Assembly (NCBI RefSeq): GCF_001949145.1
Contig: NW_019091362.1
Coordinates: forward strand, 11,686,637 to 11,750,636
DNA length: 64,000 bases
Source of the DNA: Acanthaster planci
Taxonomy: Eukaryota; Echinodermata; Asteroidea; Valvatida; Acanthasteridae
Direction of reading: 5' to 3'
In this document: piece after piece, positions 22,289 through 37,200 of the stretch
How positions within the stretch are numbered: the first letter of the stretch is position 1
Layout of the letters: every line of letters begins with the position of its first letter
Notes under the pieces: generated by a model
Told to the model about the DNA's origin: nothing
The model's database searches: none
The model's input: only the letters and a program-made list of their open reading frames with translations
Translations under genes and position numbers: made by a program

Positions 22289-25200
22289 GTGAGTCCATAT
22301 GATATAGGCCTAAGATGAACAAAATCATAACGGATTTAGCCGGCCTGGATTTATCAGCATGCGTGGTTAGCGCTGATGCATCCCCCGGTTATGAAAACTC
22401 TGCCCTTGGTGGGCCGAGTCCGATGACCCTTGGTGGCATGATTGGACCGACGACACGTCAAGGCCTGCAGTTGCACTGAAGTCAACAGTGGGGCGAACAA
22501 AATTCAACACCTAGCGATTACTCTCACATGCATGCATGAGACTTAAACACAAATGGAGAGACAACCACTCTCTGTGGCAGTATAGCTCAAGACTTCATTT
22601 ATTTTACATTCTAGCACTACCGTGTACGAATGATACTATTGCCCCAACCAAGAATGAATGGCTATGAGCCAGTCCAGTATTCCAACAGCGCGTGCCCAGT
22701 ATGAGGCTATTTGGGAACACCTACATGCCACCTACAGCCATAGGCGTACATTGTAAAATAGTTTATAATTTTATGGAAAAAAAGCTGAAAGCAAAATTTT
22801 CAGAACTTATTTCCAAGCCGCGATTTTACGGAAACATATTTTAATTGAGAAACACAGTATTTTAACGGAATTACCCAAAACAGAATTCCGGAAAAATATG
22901 GACTAAAATGAAAGTATACCAGGTAAGAAATGGGACGGAAGGGTCCCCCCCTTACCTGTCCAATCCCTATACACACTGTAGACTATTATTACCTAACACT
23001 CCCCCCCCAAGTATGTAAAGAATTCCTGATATTCTGATCAAACAAACACCAACACAAAGGCGGGGTGGGGGGGTTCTATTCGTCCCATATCTTGCTTCAA
23101 ATGAATAAAAGTTCTGTAAACAAAACTCTGTAAAATTATGGATTTCTTTTTGAGTAACTTTTAATTTACAGATTCCAATTGATGGTATTCTTATGTTTAC
23201 AGATTTCTTTTTACGGTTTTTTTCATTAAAAGCTACATGTATCTGTGTATAAAACATTTTTATTTACGGATTTCTCTTTAGTAATGGATTTTTTTTCTAT
23301 ACCTACATGTATATGTTATGGATGTAATTTTATGGCATTCAGATACAGCACTTTTCTGTTAAAAAGTACATATAATCGGTTGAAATGGAACAGAATGGAA
23401 AGGTTCCGTAAATTTTGCTACCAGTACTCCCCATCAGCAGAATTATTTGTGTAGTTTATATTGCAATTCTACCACTTTTTTAGAAAAATAAATATCACAA
23501 TAAAATCTAAAAAAATATACAAGTTCTATAAATTACCACTAGGGTTGAGAGATCCAACTTCTCAATGCAGACATAATTTAACTTCAACAGATTTTCTGTT
23601 CTCCACACTACAGTACAAATGACAGAATAAGAACAACAGTACATGTATCTTTCAATAATCATTGCGTGAAGTTGAATGGGGAACACAATCACAGTCGAAT
23701 TTACATGTACATGTACATGTACATGGCACGTGATCATTTCGAATTCAATGCAAACATGGCAGTAGAGCACTGCACTGATGATGATGTCAAGTTCTCTTTT
23801 TATGTGTGCTTTTCTATGGAGCTTCAAATTCGTTGTCTCTTTAGTTGTCTGGTCCTAGCCACAAGAGAGTGCATATACTGTATGTAAACAAACCATGACA
23901 TTATCAGTACAAGGATCAACTGCAGTTAGAATTGTAGTACATGTACAGTACATGTATGTTATGTGAATTACTAGAAAATGTCAAACGTTGATACGTGTGT
24001 CACTTGTTATCCCACTCACACTCATGGAAAACGGAGTAGTGTAGAGTGTCTGTACCCCATGCGCCACTAAGTCAAAAGCGTCGTGGCATAAGGAACTCAT
24101 GATGTACATGTACTCCCATACTCTGTGCTCCGTGAGTAGAGTAACAAATTCATCATCAAGTAAGCTTAACACATACACTGAATGCACTTGCTGTTTACAA
24201 TGTGCCACAAGCCATAGTAAAATATGCGCAACTTAGAAGTACATGCAGTGTATTGAATACATGTATGTTTGGTGCAATGTAGCTGTCAGTATGTGTTATC
24301 ACACTTTTGTTTGTATGAATTGACCAATCAGGATCAAGGATTTAAATTTAGTTCAAGATGATACAGCGCATGGCCAAATTCTGTTCACTTCACAATTCTG
24401 TTATGGTAATTCAGGTATTAAACAAGAAATGAAAAGTATTTGCCATTTAAGACTTTTCTATTACATGTACAGTATTTGGAAAAAACAAAACTCACACTTT
24501 TGCACAACCACCCACAGACACTTAGTATGTGTCTACGTGACAGTAACAAAGACTTGTTTCTGCACATTTTCAGTTGATGTGTTGCACCTGTTGTCCACAG
24601 AAGAGGAGCCATGTCTGCTTTGGCTGAGTTACAGGAGCTAAATTCAATGTTATTTATTTTGACATGTCTCAAGTTGTCAGGATGTGGAAAACTTACATGT
24701 ACCTGTACATGAACATTACCCAGTACTAAGTATCTGGATTGACTTATTGAGAACGCTTTAAATACATGTACGTGTACATGGTCAGGTAGACTGATAGTTA
24801 AATGTACCTGTTGGTTTGAGATCAATTGCATCATAAATTTACATCTGCACCTTCAACTTGAAAAGACAAGTCACCCCTCGAGAGAAAGGTCACCTTTCGG
24901 TCATTTCTGGTATAAATGAATAAAGCTCGCTCTTGACAGGCACTTCAAAATACATTGTGCATGGGAAACTGTGAGGTACGACATGTTCGACTGCTAAACA
25001 ACCAACACATGCATGGGGGGGGGTGTGAATATGAGAAGTACTACATGTATATGTACATGCACCTTACCAAATTAATGAGTACTGTACATGAAATCTGTTT
25101 ACATCAGGAGAGGTGATTTGAGGATGTCTTCCCTGGCTCCATGGACACATCACTGACTTTTGGTCTTTGGCAGGCAACAGGTACATGTACATGTAGAAAT

Positions 25201-28200
25201 GGAGAGAGACATGTTGACCCTCAGTTACATACATGTATAGCTAGCCAGGGTGGCCCCTGTTCATGATAATGATGATGATCTTTAGCTGGTCCTGAAGCAG
25301 AGAAATAATATAATTTTTAAATGTAAATCGGTGAATCTTAAAGCATTGTACATATTCTCAAATGCAATCTGCCAGTCATGTTTGTGCCTTTCTTCCCTGA
25401 TGCTCATATGATTTGAAAGGGGATACTGAAAGGTATCGTACATGTAAGTGGTGCTTGCTTATACACACCAACAACTTTTGCACAACTTTAATACATGTAG
25501 CTGTTCTGTGCAAGTGACAGATTTCCAAACTTTGATCTTGAGATTATACATACGGTGTAGGGTTGACAGAAAAGAGAAAATATACAAACCAACCAATCAA
25601 GACTACCAACCCCATGAAAAAGCAATAAAGGCAAATGCATATTTCAGTAAATGGTGTTAAGGAGGAGTATTGCTTCAAAAAGTGGAAGGTTTTACAGTGC
25701 TTCTACATGTAGACAGACATGAAAAAAGCGCCACACTGTAAAAAGGTTGGTCAATTGTGGGTTGATATTTTGCCCCATGTTGGTGAAAATATCAGCTCAG
25801 CAACTTTCGGGCAAATTCTTCACAACATTTGGTCAATGTTTGACCAACATTGACGGAAAATTGACCAACTTTTTGGTAGCTTTAACAAAGGTTGGGCAAA
25901 TAACAAATGCCCGACACTATTTTGACCAACGTTTTTTACAGCGCATAGGAAAATTTTCCTAATACGACTTAAAAGGACTTACCCTGCCTTCACTGTTATT
26001 TACGCAAAATAATCCATCTGTCCTTTCTTGATATGGGTTGAAGTTGATGGAGGCGGGTTCGTTTATCTCATACTGAATTAAAATGGTGAACTTTAAAATA
26101 ATTTCGCTTACCCACACCTCAGAAAACTGACAACAGTACTTAAATGAATGTTCACTGTCAGCAGTATGACAGCTTGACCAATTACAGCACATCCCAAATC
26201 TATTTCTCTTTCTGTCCGTCGCAACCTAAAATGAAAGTCAAGCTGCAAGTGGTCGAGTTTAATCTCTACGCCAGTCACAAAATATTATAGCTTTGCTGTC
26301 CTTCAACGACGAGTGAGACAGATTAAAAAAACTGGAGCTGTAATAGGCCAAGCTGTCATACCGCTGACAACTATGATTTTTAAAACTTAGTGATTGTCTG
26401 GCTTCCATGGTATTGGTAAGCAAAAGTTCATTTTTTTTAAACATACTAACATTTCAATTAGGAAAATGAACCTCCGTAGTTGGCGTCTACCCATATCAAG
26501 AAAGGTGTATAAAATACGGTGTAACGAGTCCTTACGATTAAACTAGCTAAATTGTCCAGGGCTATGGTGAAAAACCTATTGGTTAGCTTTGTAAAACCTT
26601 AAGGTTTTAGAAGTAGAGTATTAAATGTATGGTGATCTTACTAGAAAAAAAATAAGAGTAAAGACTCTCCCAGCATTCTCACATAAAATCGGCAGATGAG
26701 AAGAGACACCATTCTGACTGTTTGGAACATTTGGCACATGCTTCTATGAGGTAAACTCATGATGACTTGCAGGGAACTTGGACATCTGATCCTGAAGATT
26801 GGCATGTACATACATGTAAATTTGTGTGTTGAATTTTGAAATGGACAAATTCTTCTTGCATTAAAATAAAAGTGACTCAAGATGTAATATTATACATGGT
26901 CTCTGACTGGGAACTGCATGTAGTTCTACGTGTACGTTTGTTTTCCTAATGAATTTATAAAGTCATATTCATTAGATGAGATTGTGACTTAGGTCTAGCA
27001 CAATTTTGGACTTCAATTCTCCTAAACCCCAAAAGTTGCAAAAATATGGCCAACATGTACATTACATGTAAATCAAATCCTACGTGGCCAGCAGGTTAAA
27101 AACAAAGAATACTTTGAAACAAGTATCAACTGCTTTAACAAGAGAATCCATCTCATTTGATAACATCATTGTATATTACAAAAAAACTCTGTGGCTTCCA
27201 GGACTGCGTTGCTCAGCAGGAGGACCCGTGGCTACGTAGTCACTCCCCGCTTTCAGCATTCCTCATTTCTCTTCTGAGTGTAGCTGGTAAGGTCTGTTTC
27301 ATGTTGAAAAGCAAGGTTTCTCAGAATTATCAAATTTGAAACTCTGAATTATGATACTGTTGAAATAGGTGCAAGTTCTGAGTCAGTATTGTTCATGTAC
27401 AACATCACAAACTTGCAAAGCTTTAACTATGCTATAATTGGGCCCTCCTTATGCAGTTTCAAAACATGGAATTCTGCAAAATTTTAATTCCAGATTGATG
27501 CAAATTCCAGACTGCATATTGATGTGCATTATGGTTTACCCTGTTCATGCTCCCTAACGGAATATTTCATGCCATATGTTTTCTTTCCATAAGCTACAAA
27601 TAGCTTCAACAGTGCCATACCTTCTTCAGATCAATGAAGGCTCTCCGTCCCTCAGCAGTGCTTGACTTCCACATTTTCCCCTTTGAGATGGACGTTGTTT
27701 TTGGTGTTAGAAGCATTGGCATCATAAGAAGGACCGTTGCAACTACATCCTCTGCAAAGAAGCAATCTTGGAAAATTAAGAGTGGATAAATAAATACTTC
27801 AATAACATCACGATTGTGGTCATACCCAAAAATGCTACATATACATGTACCTCAAGCATTGTCCAGACAGTACAGTGTACAGTTCCTCTCTAGAGGCCTT
27901 CTCTGTCTATGATTATTAGACTGAAACATCTCACGAGAAGTTGCAGTCTTGTTGAAGTTGAAGTTGCAGTGTTTCTGTGTACCAGGCCATCTTATACATG
28001 TATGTCCAATTGCACAAGGATACGGTGGATAGCAACGTTTCCTTAAAACGGAAGCATGCGTTTTATGTTTTAAAACCATTACACAAAAAAGATCGGATTA
28101 CTAAAGACGGCAAAACTAACCGGGGAGGGGAATAATCAGCATCCACACTGTAAAAAGGTTGGTCAATTTTGGGTTGGTATTTTGCCCAATGTTGGTAAAA

Positions 28201-31200
28201 ATATCAACTTAGCAACCTTTGGGCACATTCTTCCCAATATCTGGTCAATATTTGACCAACAGTGATGTAGCTTTAACCAAGGTTGGGCAAATTAGAAATG
28301 CCCAACACTGTTTTGCCCAACTGTTTTTTACAGTGCATGTCCTCTTCTTCGTCACAATCCTGCCCCAGTATAAGCTTTGGTGAGCTCACTTTTGCTGTAA
28401 GGCGAATAGCTGTGTATTTTGAGCTGTGTGTATCTGCTTCAATAATGTTAGCGCTACCGCCTCCCATCTCGCTGTAAAATTGCAAGCCTTTTCCTCGAAG
28501 AGAAACTCGAAGTCCTCATCGATCTGAGGTACACATGCAGCAAAGCTTGCTGATGCTTATGAAATCATTTGTTATTATTTACCGTGAGGTTTGGTAAATG
28601 CACTCTCAATTGACAAGTTCGCCTACAAGCCCTTTGTTACCTCCGGTGGGAAATTCAGCCCCTAGTTGCCGTTTTGTGCTGTGACACTCATTGCAAGTCG
28701 GACCATCAAACAAAACATATGGTCGCAAAAACAAAAGTGAGATTTACACAGTCCGTGACAGTTAAACCTATGCTGTCCAAAATGTGCTCATCGATTGTTA
28801 TTGATACCAACTTTGTAGTTTGCAACTCCTATGAAATCTATTATAATTTTTGTTACATGGACATACAAGAGACTGGTAGCTAAATTTTTAGCTTCACAAT
28901 ATTTCCTTTGAAATATTTTTAAGTTGAATGCATACAGTGCAGGGTGCTAGGTGTATCACTTTGATGAAGTTCCACCACCAAACAGGATTAAATTAGGGTT
29001 GATCGGTTAAATACTATAATCCAGGCAGTTCCAACTACGTGTACTTTGGGAACTTATGGATCACTTCCTTTGCAGTTTTTGACAGGAGAGACCATTTCCT
29101 GATGAAGACTGACTGTTTTCTTCAGTTTGTGTTGCACTACTTCGTTATCCGCAACCCGCTTGTTAGTATGCTTCAACCAGTTTACATGCAACTGTTTCCG
29201 CTCATGGTCAGTTAGCTGTTCAAACGTTCCACTTGAGCCATGGCCTTCATTTAGCACAGCTTTACAGTCAGGTGCTAAAGTGGATTTGTAGCCTCGATTC
29301 GAGTTTTTGATCTTGGCATTGAATGTGACCACAATCAGGGTGTCTGTAATACGGGCGATTCACAATAGTGCGCCCTCAGTGTCTGCAACGCTGTGGCCAA
29401 TTACAACGCGCAAAATTTGTCGACCCTTCCCGAACGCGCATTGTGTCGACAGATTTTGCTCATTGTGATTGACTAACGCGTTGCAAACTCTTGGTGGCGC
29501 ACTATTGTGAATCGCCCGTATTACCCGATACTACGAAACCTCGATTTATACCCACCGATATAAATAGATCATGACACAACATGTCAAGGGTCACAAGGAA
29601 AGCTCTGGCTGGATCCTTTGTTTAGATGCACTGTNNNNNNNNNNNNNNNNNNNNNNNNNNNNNNNNNNNNNNNNNNNNNNNNNNNNNNNNNNNNNNNNNN
29701 NNNNNNNNNNNNNNNNNNNNNNNNNNNNNNNNNNNNNNNNNNNNNNNNNNNNNNNNNNNNNNNNNNNNNNNNNNNNNNNNNNNNNNNNNNNNNNNNNNNN
29801 NNNNNNNNNNNNNNNNNNNNNNNNNNNNNNNNNNNNNNNNNNNNNNNNNNNNNNNNNNNNNNNNNNNNNNNNNNNNNNNNNNNNNNNNNNNNNNNNNNNN
29901 NNNNNNNNNNNNNNNNNNNNNNNNNNNNNNNNNNNNNNNNNNNNNNNNNNNNNNNNNNNNNNNNNNNNNNNNNNNNNNNNNNNNNNNNNNNNNNNNNNNN
30001 NNNNNNNNNNNNNNNNNNNNNNNNNNNNNNNNNNNNNNNNNNNNNNNNNNNNNNNNNNNNNNNNNNNNNNNNNNNNNNNNAACTTTCTCGGGCACTTGGG
30101 ACCATTTTTCAACCGTAGTTTTCAGCCCTTCTGCCCTCATATGAAAGCACTAAGACCCAGGGAGTTGATCCTGGCGACGATTTACACAATCTCACCATTT
30201 TGGGGGCCAAACAATCTCCTTTTTCAAAAGATAGTGCGGGGGCACTTTTAATGCTAATGAACTGGTCAGAAATTCTCGCTTGAATTAGTGGTCCGCACCC
30301 AAAACTAAAAAAAACCCAACGAAACCTCGATTGCTGAAGTGAAGATTTACTGGTTGATGGAGCCTGTCCGCTACCGCAATGTCTTGGTCGTATACACATG
30401 TACACCCACTCGTTGACTATCCGGTCTCCTCGGAGTAGTTGCACCCGAGGCCTGAGCCCCATGGGGGTATCCCAATCCTTCAGGGGTGAACTTTCAATGT
30501 CATGCAGCCTGTTGGGGGTACAAAGGAGCAGAGTGACCGGTGGGGCCACGAAGATGATGTAGACGGGCCCGAGGAGGTTGTTGGTGGGTGCGTTAATGTA
30601 GAGAAGGCGAAGGGAGCTTTCTCGCCGCTGTCAGACGTGTTGGCTGCGACGCTGAAAGAGTCCTTGATGGGAAGAGACTGTCCACCAACATGGGGTGAAT
30701 TGGCCAGGAGAGCTTCGGCCGCCTCCCATTTGTAAAGATACCACCTGTGTACCTTACATGACTGCATTAAAAAAAATCATTTTGTTCAAACAAAAAACAA
30801 ATTAGATTGTATGTTATAATCATGCTCTATTAAGTATAATACACGTAAAGCACGTGGACAAGTAACAATTGTCATTTCGCCTAATTTAATGGCTCATATA
30901 AGAGCTACTTGAAAATTAACGTGGCATGCTGAATTTTTTGTCTCAAGCTCAGCGCCCATTGAAGACAGGCAGGACACGCTGACGAGAAGTAGCCGTAGCT
31001 CTAGAAGCACATTTTGGACATGGACCATTGGAACTCACCAATGCCCACTCTACTATTTCTCTCTCTCCCATTCTCTCTTACTCTACAGTACACATATATA
31101 TCTCATGTATACATGTAAATATTTTCCTTTTCCATCTTTTCCTTGTGTTTCTCCTTACCCCTGGTCCTCTTTTTCCTCTATCATCCTGTTCAGCAGTATT

Positions 31201-34200
31201 AGAAAACACCAAAAAAAATAAATTAATCTTTAACCTTAACATAGGAACATATTTACGTTGTATGTGCATGATAATCGCTATATTTTATTTGTACTTTGTT
31301 ATGCAACATTTGTTTAAACTTTTGCAAAGCGGCTCTTTGCCACTAAGAATGTGTGTCAATAAACTTGACTGATTGTTGAAACCCACAAATATCGATACTT
31401 CCATGTTTCTACAGCAGATATACTATTGGCTCTCTCCGTACAATTGATGAGGGCAGGAACGTAACGTATACGCCATCTCTTCTGCCGGTTTGTCTCACTT
31501 GTCAATTTTTATTCAAATTCTCTTCAGGCGTAAAGGAAACATACTGTAAACAAGCAGCTCAACATGTTTGCATACAGTATTAATATGTTGAAAAACACAA
31601 AATCCAACTATTAGTACTTTTTTCATGGAAGTGACAAGGTGGTAGTATTCCTATTCTTAGAAAGTCTTTTCTTTGGCACATTTAGAAGACGCTGTTTTAT
31701 TTTTGTGACACAAGGTACTCGTCAGACGAGCATAAAAAAACAACAACCAAAACATCCCTTAAAATTACCCACATGTAACAACAAAGTTTCAAGCAAGACT
31801 TGCCAGTTCTCTTGTCTAAACAAGATATTATGACGTGTGTTACATAATAAGCAAAATGTAGAACTTACTCCATGAAAATGTAGAAATGTGTGATATGCAT
31901 TTTGTACACAGTGCTTAGAGACCCAACTGTGCTGCCTTGGATGACATGACACTGTGGCTCATGAATGTAAAAAACTTCTATGGCGTGAAAACCAAACTAT
32001 TGAGGTGCCTTATTCCTCCATGCCTTTGCTACCGATACTTTAAAGGAGATGGAGATTCAAAGTAACATTGCAAGCTTTCTTACATGTATCCAGGTTTTGA
32101 TATTTTGAATCGTCTTTGTTAATGGACAATCACAATAAGATATTTGACTGGGATAATGGTAGCAATCTGAGCAACCGCCATGAGCGCCTCTTGTGGCGCA
32201 TACCGGTGCTATAGAGGACTTCATTATTATTACACGTATTATTTATTGAGGTCATACAAATGCCATTCAATGTCTCCTTCAATGCCAAAAGGTTTCTTTT
32301 TCCAGACTGCACCGTCGACGTGTTCTTCTTGGACTCCTCCGACACAGTTTGTGAACGAGTAATGGAAGTAGAACTGAGTGGGTATACGTGGCCTTCCTGC
32401 GTGGCGCAGTCAAACTTTCGTACTAATCTGACTCTGTATCGGGATGGTGTTGAGCTCACGGAAAGAATCTTTATCTACCAGGGTGGAGACAGTCCAGAGG
32501 GCTTCGAGTCAGAGATTCGTCAGCGGTCTACCGTTGGGCCTCGAGGTGGTACCATGTTTGAGTGTTGCAGCACTTTCGTCGATGGCCCCAAGGACTGCCT
32601 CGGGAACACGTCATGCGCCTCCTGCCTTTTTGAGGTCACATGTAAGTGCCAGAATGGAAAACAAGACGAGTAATTTACAACGTGAATGACAGAGGTAGCA
32701 TAACCGAAGAGACTACCACTGGAAAATTTAGCTCGAAAAGGAAGATTACGAGGAGACCCCATTTTAAGGATTTTTTAGTCCAGGGTCGCATGTGAAAATT
32801 TAGCATTCCGGTAAACTGCGGATTGGGTTCTAAATACCCACAGAGGTTCCAATTATTTCACGTTATTTCCTTCCCCCTTACTTTATCCTCACAATCCAAA
32901 TTCCTGCAATAAAAACTTCTTAAATTATATCACGCTTACCTATATAATACTGATTGTTTTGCAATTATTACCCGTGCTCATCGGGCCCGGGAGATAAAAT
33001 TCTACTGTGGCTTGGGGGTTCCAACTGCATGCTATCGCGTGGGGGTGTGCAACACAATAATCCCTGTGTACCATAGTATTCAACAATGTGTGGCCTAATT
33101 CTTTTCTTTCCCTCCCACTCTCCACTGTCCTCCCACATAGATTATGAACCTGCCATCACCGCGTCCCCAGCGGGCCCTGTCCTCGAGGGCAATGATGTCA
33201 CCCTCACCTGCAGCCTCGACAGCGGTTCTCCTTCTGGATGGATTAAGTGGCAGTACAGTTTCGATCAGAGGTCCTCGACCGCGCTCAGTGAGCCGATACA
33301 CATTGTCGCCAACCACACCTGGCCCCTCTTACGGTTATCCCCGGACCAGGCTGGTTGGTACCGATGTGTCAGGGCCATCCAGCAGATAGGGAATAATTGG
33401 ATCTACGACAGGTTTTCTAGTTGGATTGCTGTTCCGGTTTACTGTAAGTTTCCCTACCCCCTCCCCCCAAAAAACCTAAGCAATTGAAATGTTAACAGAA
33501 ATAGAAAACATTTTATTCACGTGAAGCATTCAAAATAACAGTAAATACGTAACCATTTAAAAAACAAAGTAAATTTAATGTTTATCTTATTAATTGTGAC
33601 CCCAAAATGAATGAAAAAGATCTTCCGTTACCCTGCCCCGTAAAAAATTCCTTGGCCATTCGCGCTCCCAGGCTAATTGGGTGACGTCATCGCCAGATTA
33701 CCGACATAGACAGTGTACACGTACATTACGCACAGCACATGCAGGATCGAACGCTCACAATAGACCTTGTTGTATATGATGTAGCGTGGCCCACAAACAA
33801 ACACGGTCTCAAACTCTCAGTTCGAGAAATACACGAAAGGACTGCGTGTTTCAATTTCTACCTTGCACTGAGACAGTATCTACCAGTGGGCCAAGCTACA
33901 TCAAACCATTCTCAAACACAACGTGGTCTGACCAGCACGTAGTGCGTGTAGTGTTAAGCAGTGTCGTTGACACGAATCGCTGATCAGGCTCAAGTCGGAC
34001 TCGAGTCGCTATTTTTCAGACTTGAGACTTGACCTGAAAAGAAAAAGACTCGAGACTTGACTTGAAAAAATTCATTCTTCATACGAAATCGTTTCTTTAT
34101 AAATATGCTCAAAAAAACCCGAACCTCGGTGATCTGCGCGTTCATCCCACTCACAAAAACATCGTTCGTACTGCATGTTTCGGTACTCGTGTTCATAATA

Positions 34201-37200
34201 CACGCGTATGTACAGCACAATGTACATGCATGCTGTACATCCGTACTTGTAACATGTGAGGCGCACTGCATGGTCTGATTACCATTCGTTATTTAAGAAT
34301 GGTCGTTCCATAGAGCCCACAGGCTGCATACTGTCGCAGGCTGCGGGCAAACTCAAACCACGCCAAATTCAACACTTAGGAATAAATCGACTGGAATATT
34401 ACTACTACTACCGAAAAGCCCCCATTAGCAAAAAGGAATTCACACTGCATCAAGCAAAAACATTCCGTCAATTGCCGTTGGAATAATAACTTTGAGGGAA
34501 AAGTTCAAAATATTAAGTAAAAAATGCATTTTTTAAATATTTAAGTGCCAAAGAAGTTGTCTGCAAAAATGATTGGGGTGTTATTTTACAAAGTAGGGAA
34601 TTCATTATTAAATTCTCCTTATGTTGCTTTCAACTTCTTGCCCCGGCGGCGCGGTTACCAGCTACGGTCAGTGCACTGGTTCCTGTGATCAATTTCAAAC
34701 TTGTCATAGTCATTAACCATCTTTGAAGGTGTGTGCCGAAACATTGTTTATTTGTGCCATTTACGGTGTCATGTGACCTCAATTCATGGCATAGGCAAGC
34801 CAATAAATACATATTTATGTAACAAAATAAAGAAAATTATAGCAACGTGTGTCACTTAACTTTTGATGTACATTGTTTTCAACATTTGAATTGAGACTTG
34901 ACTTGGAAAAAATGACTTGAGACTTGACTTGACTTGGAAAAAATGACTTGAGACTTGACTTGACTTGGAAATATTGACTCGAGACTTGACTTTGAAAAAA
35001 ATGACTTGGCTACAACTCTGCTGTTCAGCGTTCTGGTAGTGACGTCATCAAGCAGCCTGTGAGCGCGAACGGCCAAAAGGGGGTCTTTGTAGGCGGGGAA
35101 ATGCGGGATGTTTGTATTCATTTTGGGGTTATCTATTTGTGATGTGTTTTAAATGGTTACATATGTACTATTTTTTTTAAATACTTCACTTGAACTAAAT
35201 GTTTTCAATTTGTTTTACCCTTTATCAGAAATATGAAATATCTAAGTCAGCCCATTCGCTGCACGTTAGGCCTACAAATTGTTTGAACAAATAGACTTCT
35301 TGTGACTTTCACATTCTGAAAGAGATATGGTTTTACACTTTCAGCATGTCCACAAACATGTTGAAAGCGTTTAATGGCTTTCTAAATCCAGTGTTTTCAG
35401 TGCAAAGACCGTTTTAACTAGACGTTGATCGAAACAAGCAGCTCCCTTTAAGCTCTAAAAATGCAGCATTATTTTCTAACAATCCCAATTTGTCCCGAGA
35501 ATTTATCTTTGCATGCTGCAAGGTCTTCCTTGTTATGCTAATGTTGTCCTCGTTCATACTTTGGACAAATACGAGAGCAAAGCAATCTTTGACGTCGCGA
35601 AAATTTTGCAGTAAAATTTCGCTTTTTTGAAGTGTGTTCACCTTTTACCAATTTGTAACACCAATCTAACGTCACCAATTCGCTTTTGCATGAAGTCTGA
35701 ACTGGCTTCCAGGAAAAGGTGTGTTACAGTGTACATGTGTCAGTGGTGTATCCAGCACAGGGTGGGGGAACTCCCCCCCCCTTCCGCTGCATGTACTGGT
35801 TTGTGAAGAAATCAGTTAAAGGGGTTTTGCATTTTGTTGGTGTTGCATACTGGTAGCATTTTTCTGAGCTTAAATTGAAACATGTAAATGATTGTGGGGG
35901 TAAACAATGAAACTGATATCCCACTTTCCCAATTTACATGTAAGTTGGGCCAGTTATAGTCAATGAGGACAGGACATGGGTCGGTGCGAACAACGGCTCT
36001 ACAGCAACCTTACAGTGCGTCTTCCGAGGCAACCCACGCCCCACGGTCACTTGGTATGATCTTGGTGGTAACGCCTTGACTGACGTCGCAGTACCACGAA
36101 GGATGTCATGGGGACAAAACAGTACAATAAACGACGTTTTGGGATCTCACATCACAAGCCATTTGACGATCTATCGAGTGGATGCCAGCAACGATTATGG
36201 GATGTACAGATGCAGAGCTGCCAACGTCAATGGTTCATTCAGCGATCTGGAAATAGAGTTGAGAGAAACTGGTACGCTTCATTTTAAAACTTTCCCCCTG
36301 TGCATTCATTAGAAGCGAGTATACCAGGCAGGATATGGGACAGAGGGCTACCCCCCTTACCTGCCCAATCCCTATACACACTCTAGAGTGTCTGTAAAGA
36401 ATTCCTGAGATTCCGATCAAGCAATGACCAACACAAAGCCGGGGAGGGTCCTCTCCGCCCCATATCGTGCTTCAAATGGAAGCGAGATGTGGGACGAAGA
36501 GAACCCCCCCTTGTCTTGGTCATTGCTTGATAGGAATCTCAGGAATTCTTTTCAGACATCTGGGGATGTGTCAGGTAAGAATAATCTGGAGTGTCTGTAG
36601 GGATTGGACATGGGGGTACCTCTCCGTCCAATATTTTGGTGGGAAGTGCACGACCTTGTGTTGTGGGCATTGTCACTTGGTACTTTCCATAGGCTACCGC
36701 AATAAATTATCTCGTGCTCACCGAAGAGAAACTACATCCAGACCTACCAACCTGCCGTACTCCTTCCTGAGGTCAAGCAATACCACACATAGATGAAAAG
36801 GTATTAAAATGAGCCGTATATTTAAAATTCTGATCTATCACGTGGTGATGCCAGACCTGAGAAAGGAGTACGACAGGTTGCCAGGTATGCATAGCTACAA
36901 CTTGCTGCTTAATAGTGGTTAAATAAGCAGCAAGTTTGAGTAAAACGATTGCGGTTACACCATGGATCAATCTCTTTCTTGAGCATGTGTGGTTCTGAGA
37001 TATAGTTCTTTCACCATGAAAACCTTCAAGTCTTATCAAACAGCAAGTTTGCCAGGGGAAGAAGGCAGACAGTGGGTAGGCATATAGGGAAGTATATTCA
37101 TAAAGGAAAACACGAACAACTACATGTTCGGGAAGTAACATTTAAAAAGGATATGTATCAAGATTTTACACATTTCAGTAGACTGTTGATCTCTGAATTA

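Noticed and set aside
23640-25200. Open frames rich in HVHVHV or YMYMYM
   Set aside because: Translations of the ACATGT repeat, not genes.
29571-30251. Long open reading frames on both strands across the gap
   Set aside because: They are open only because undetermined bases are read as X. No coding evidence.
33987-35005. Regular GACTTGA repeats considered as a CRISPR-like array
   Set aside because: Short degenerate units without unique spacers in an animal genome. Simple minisatellite.
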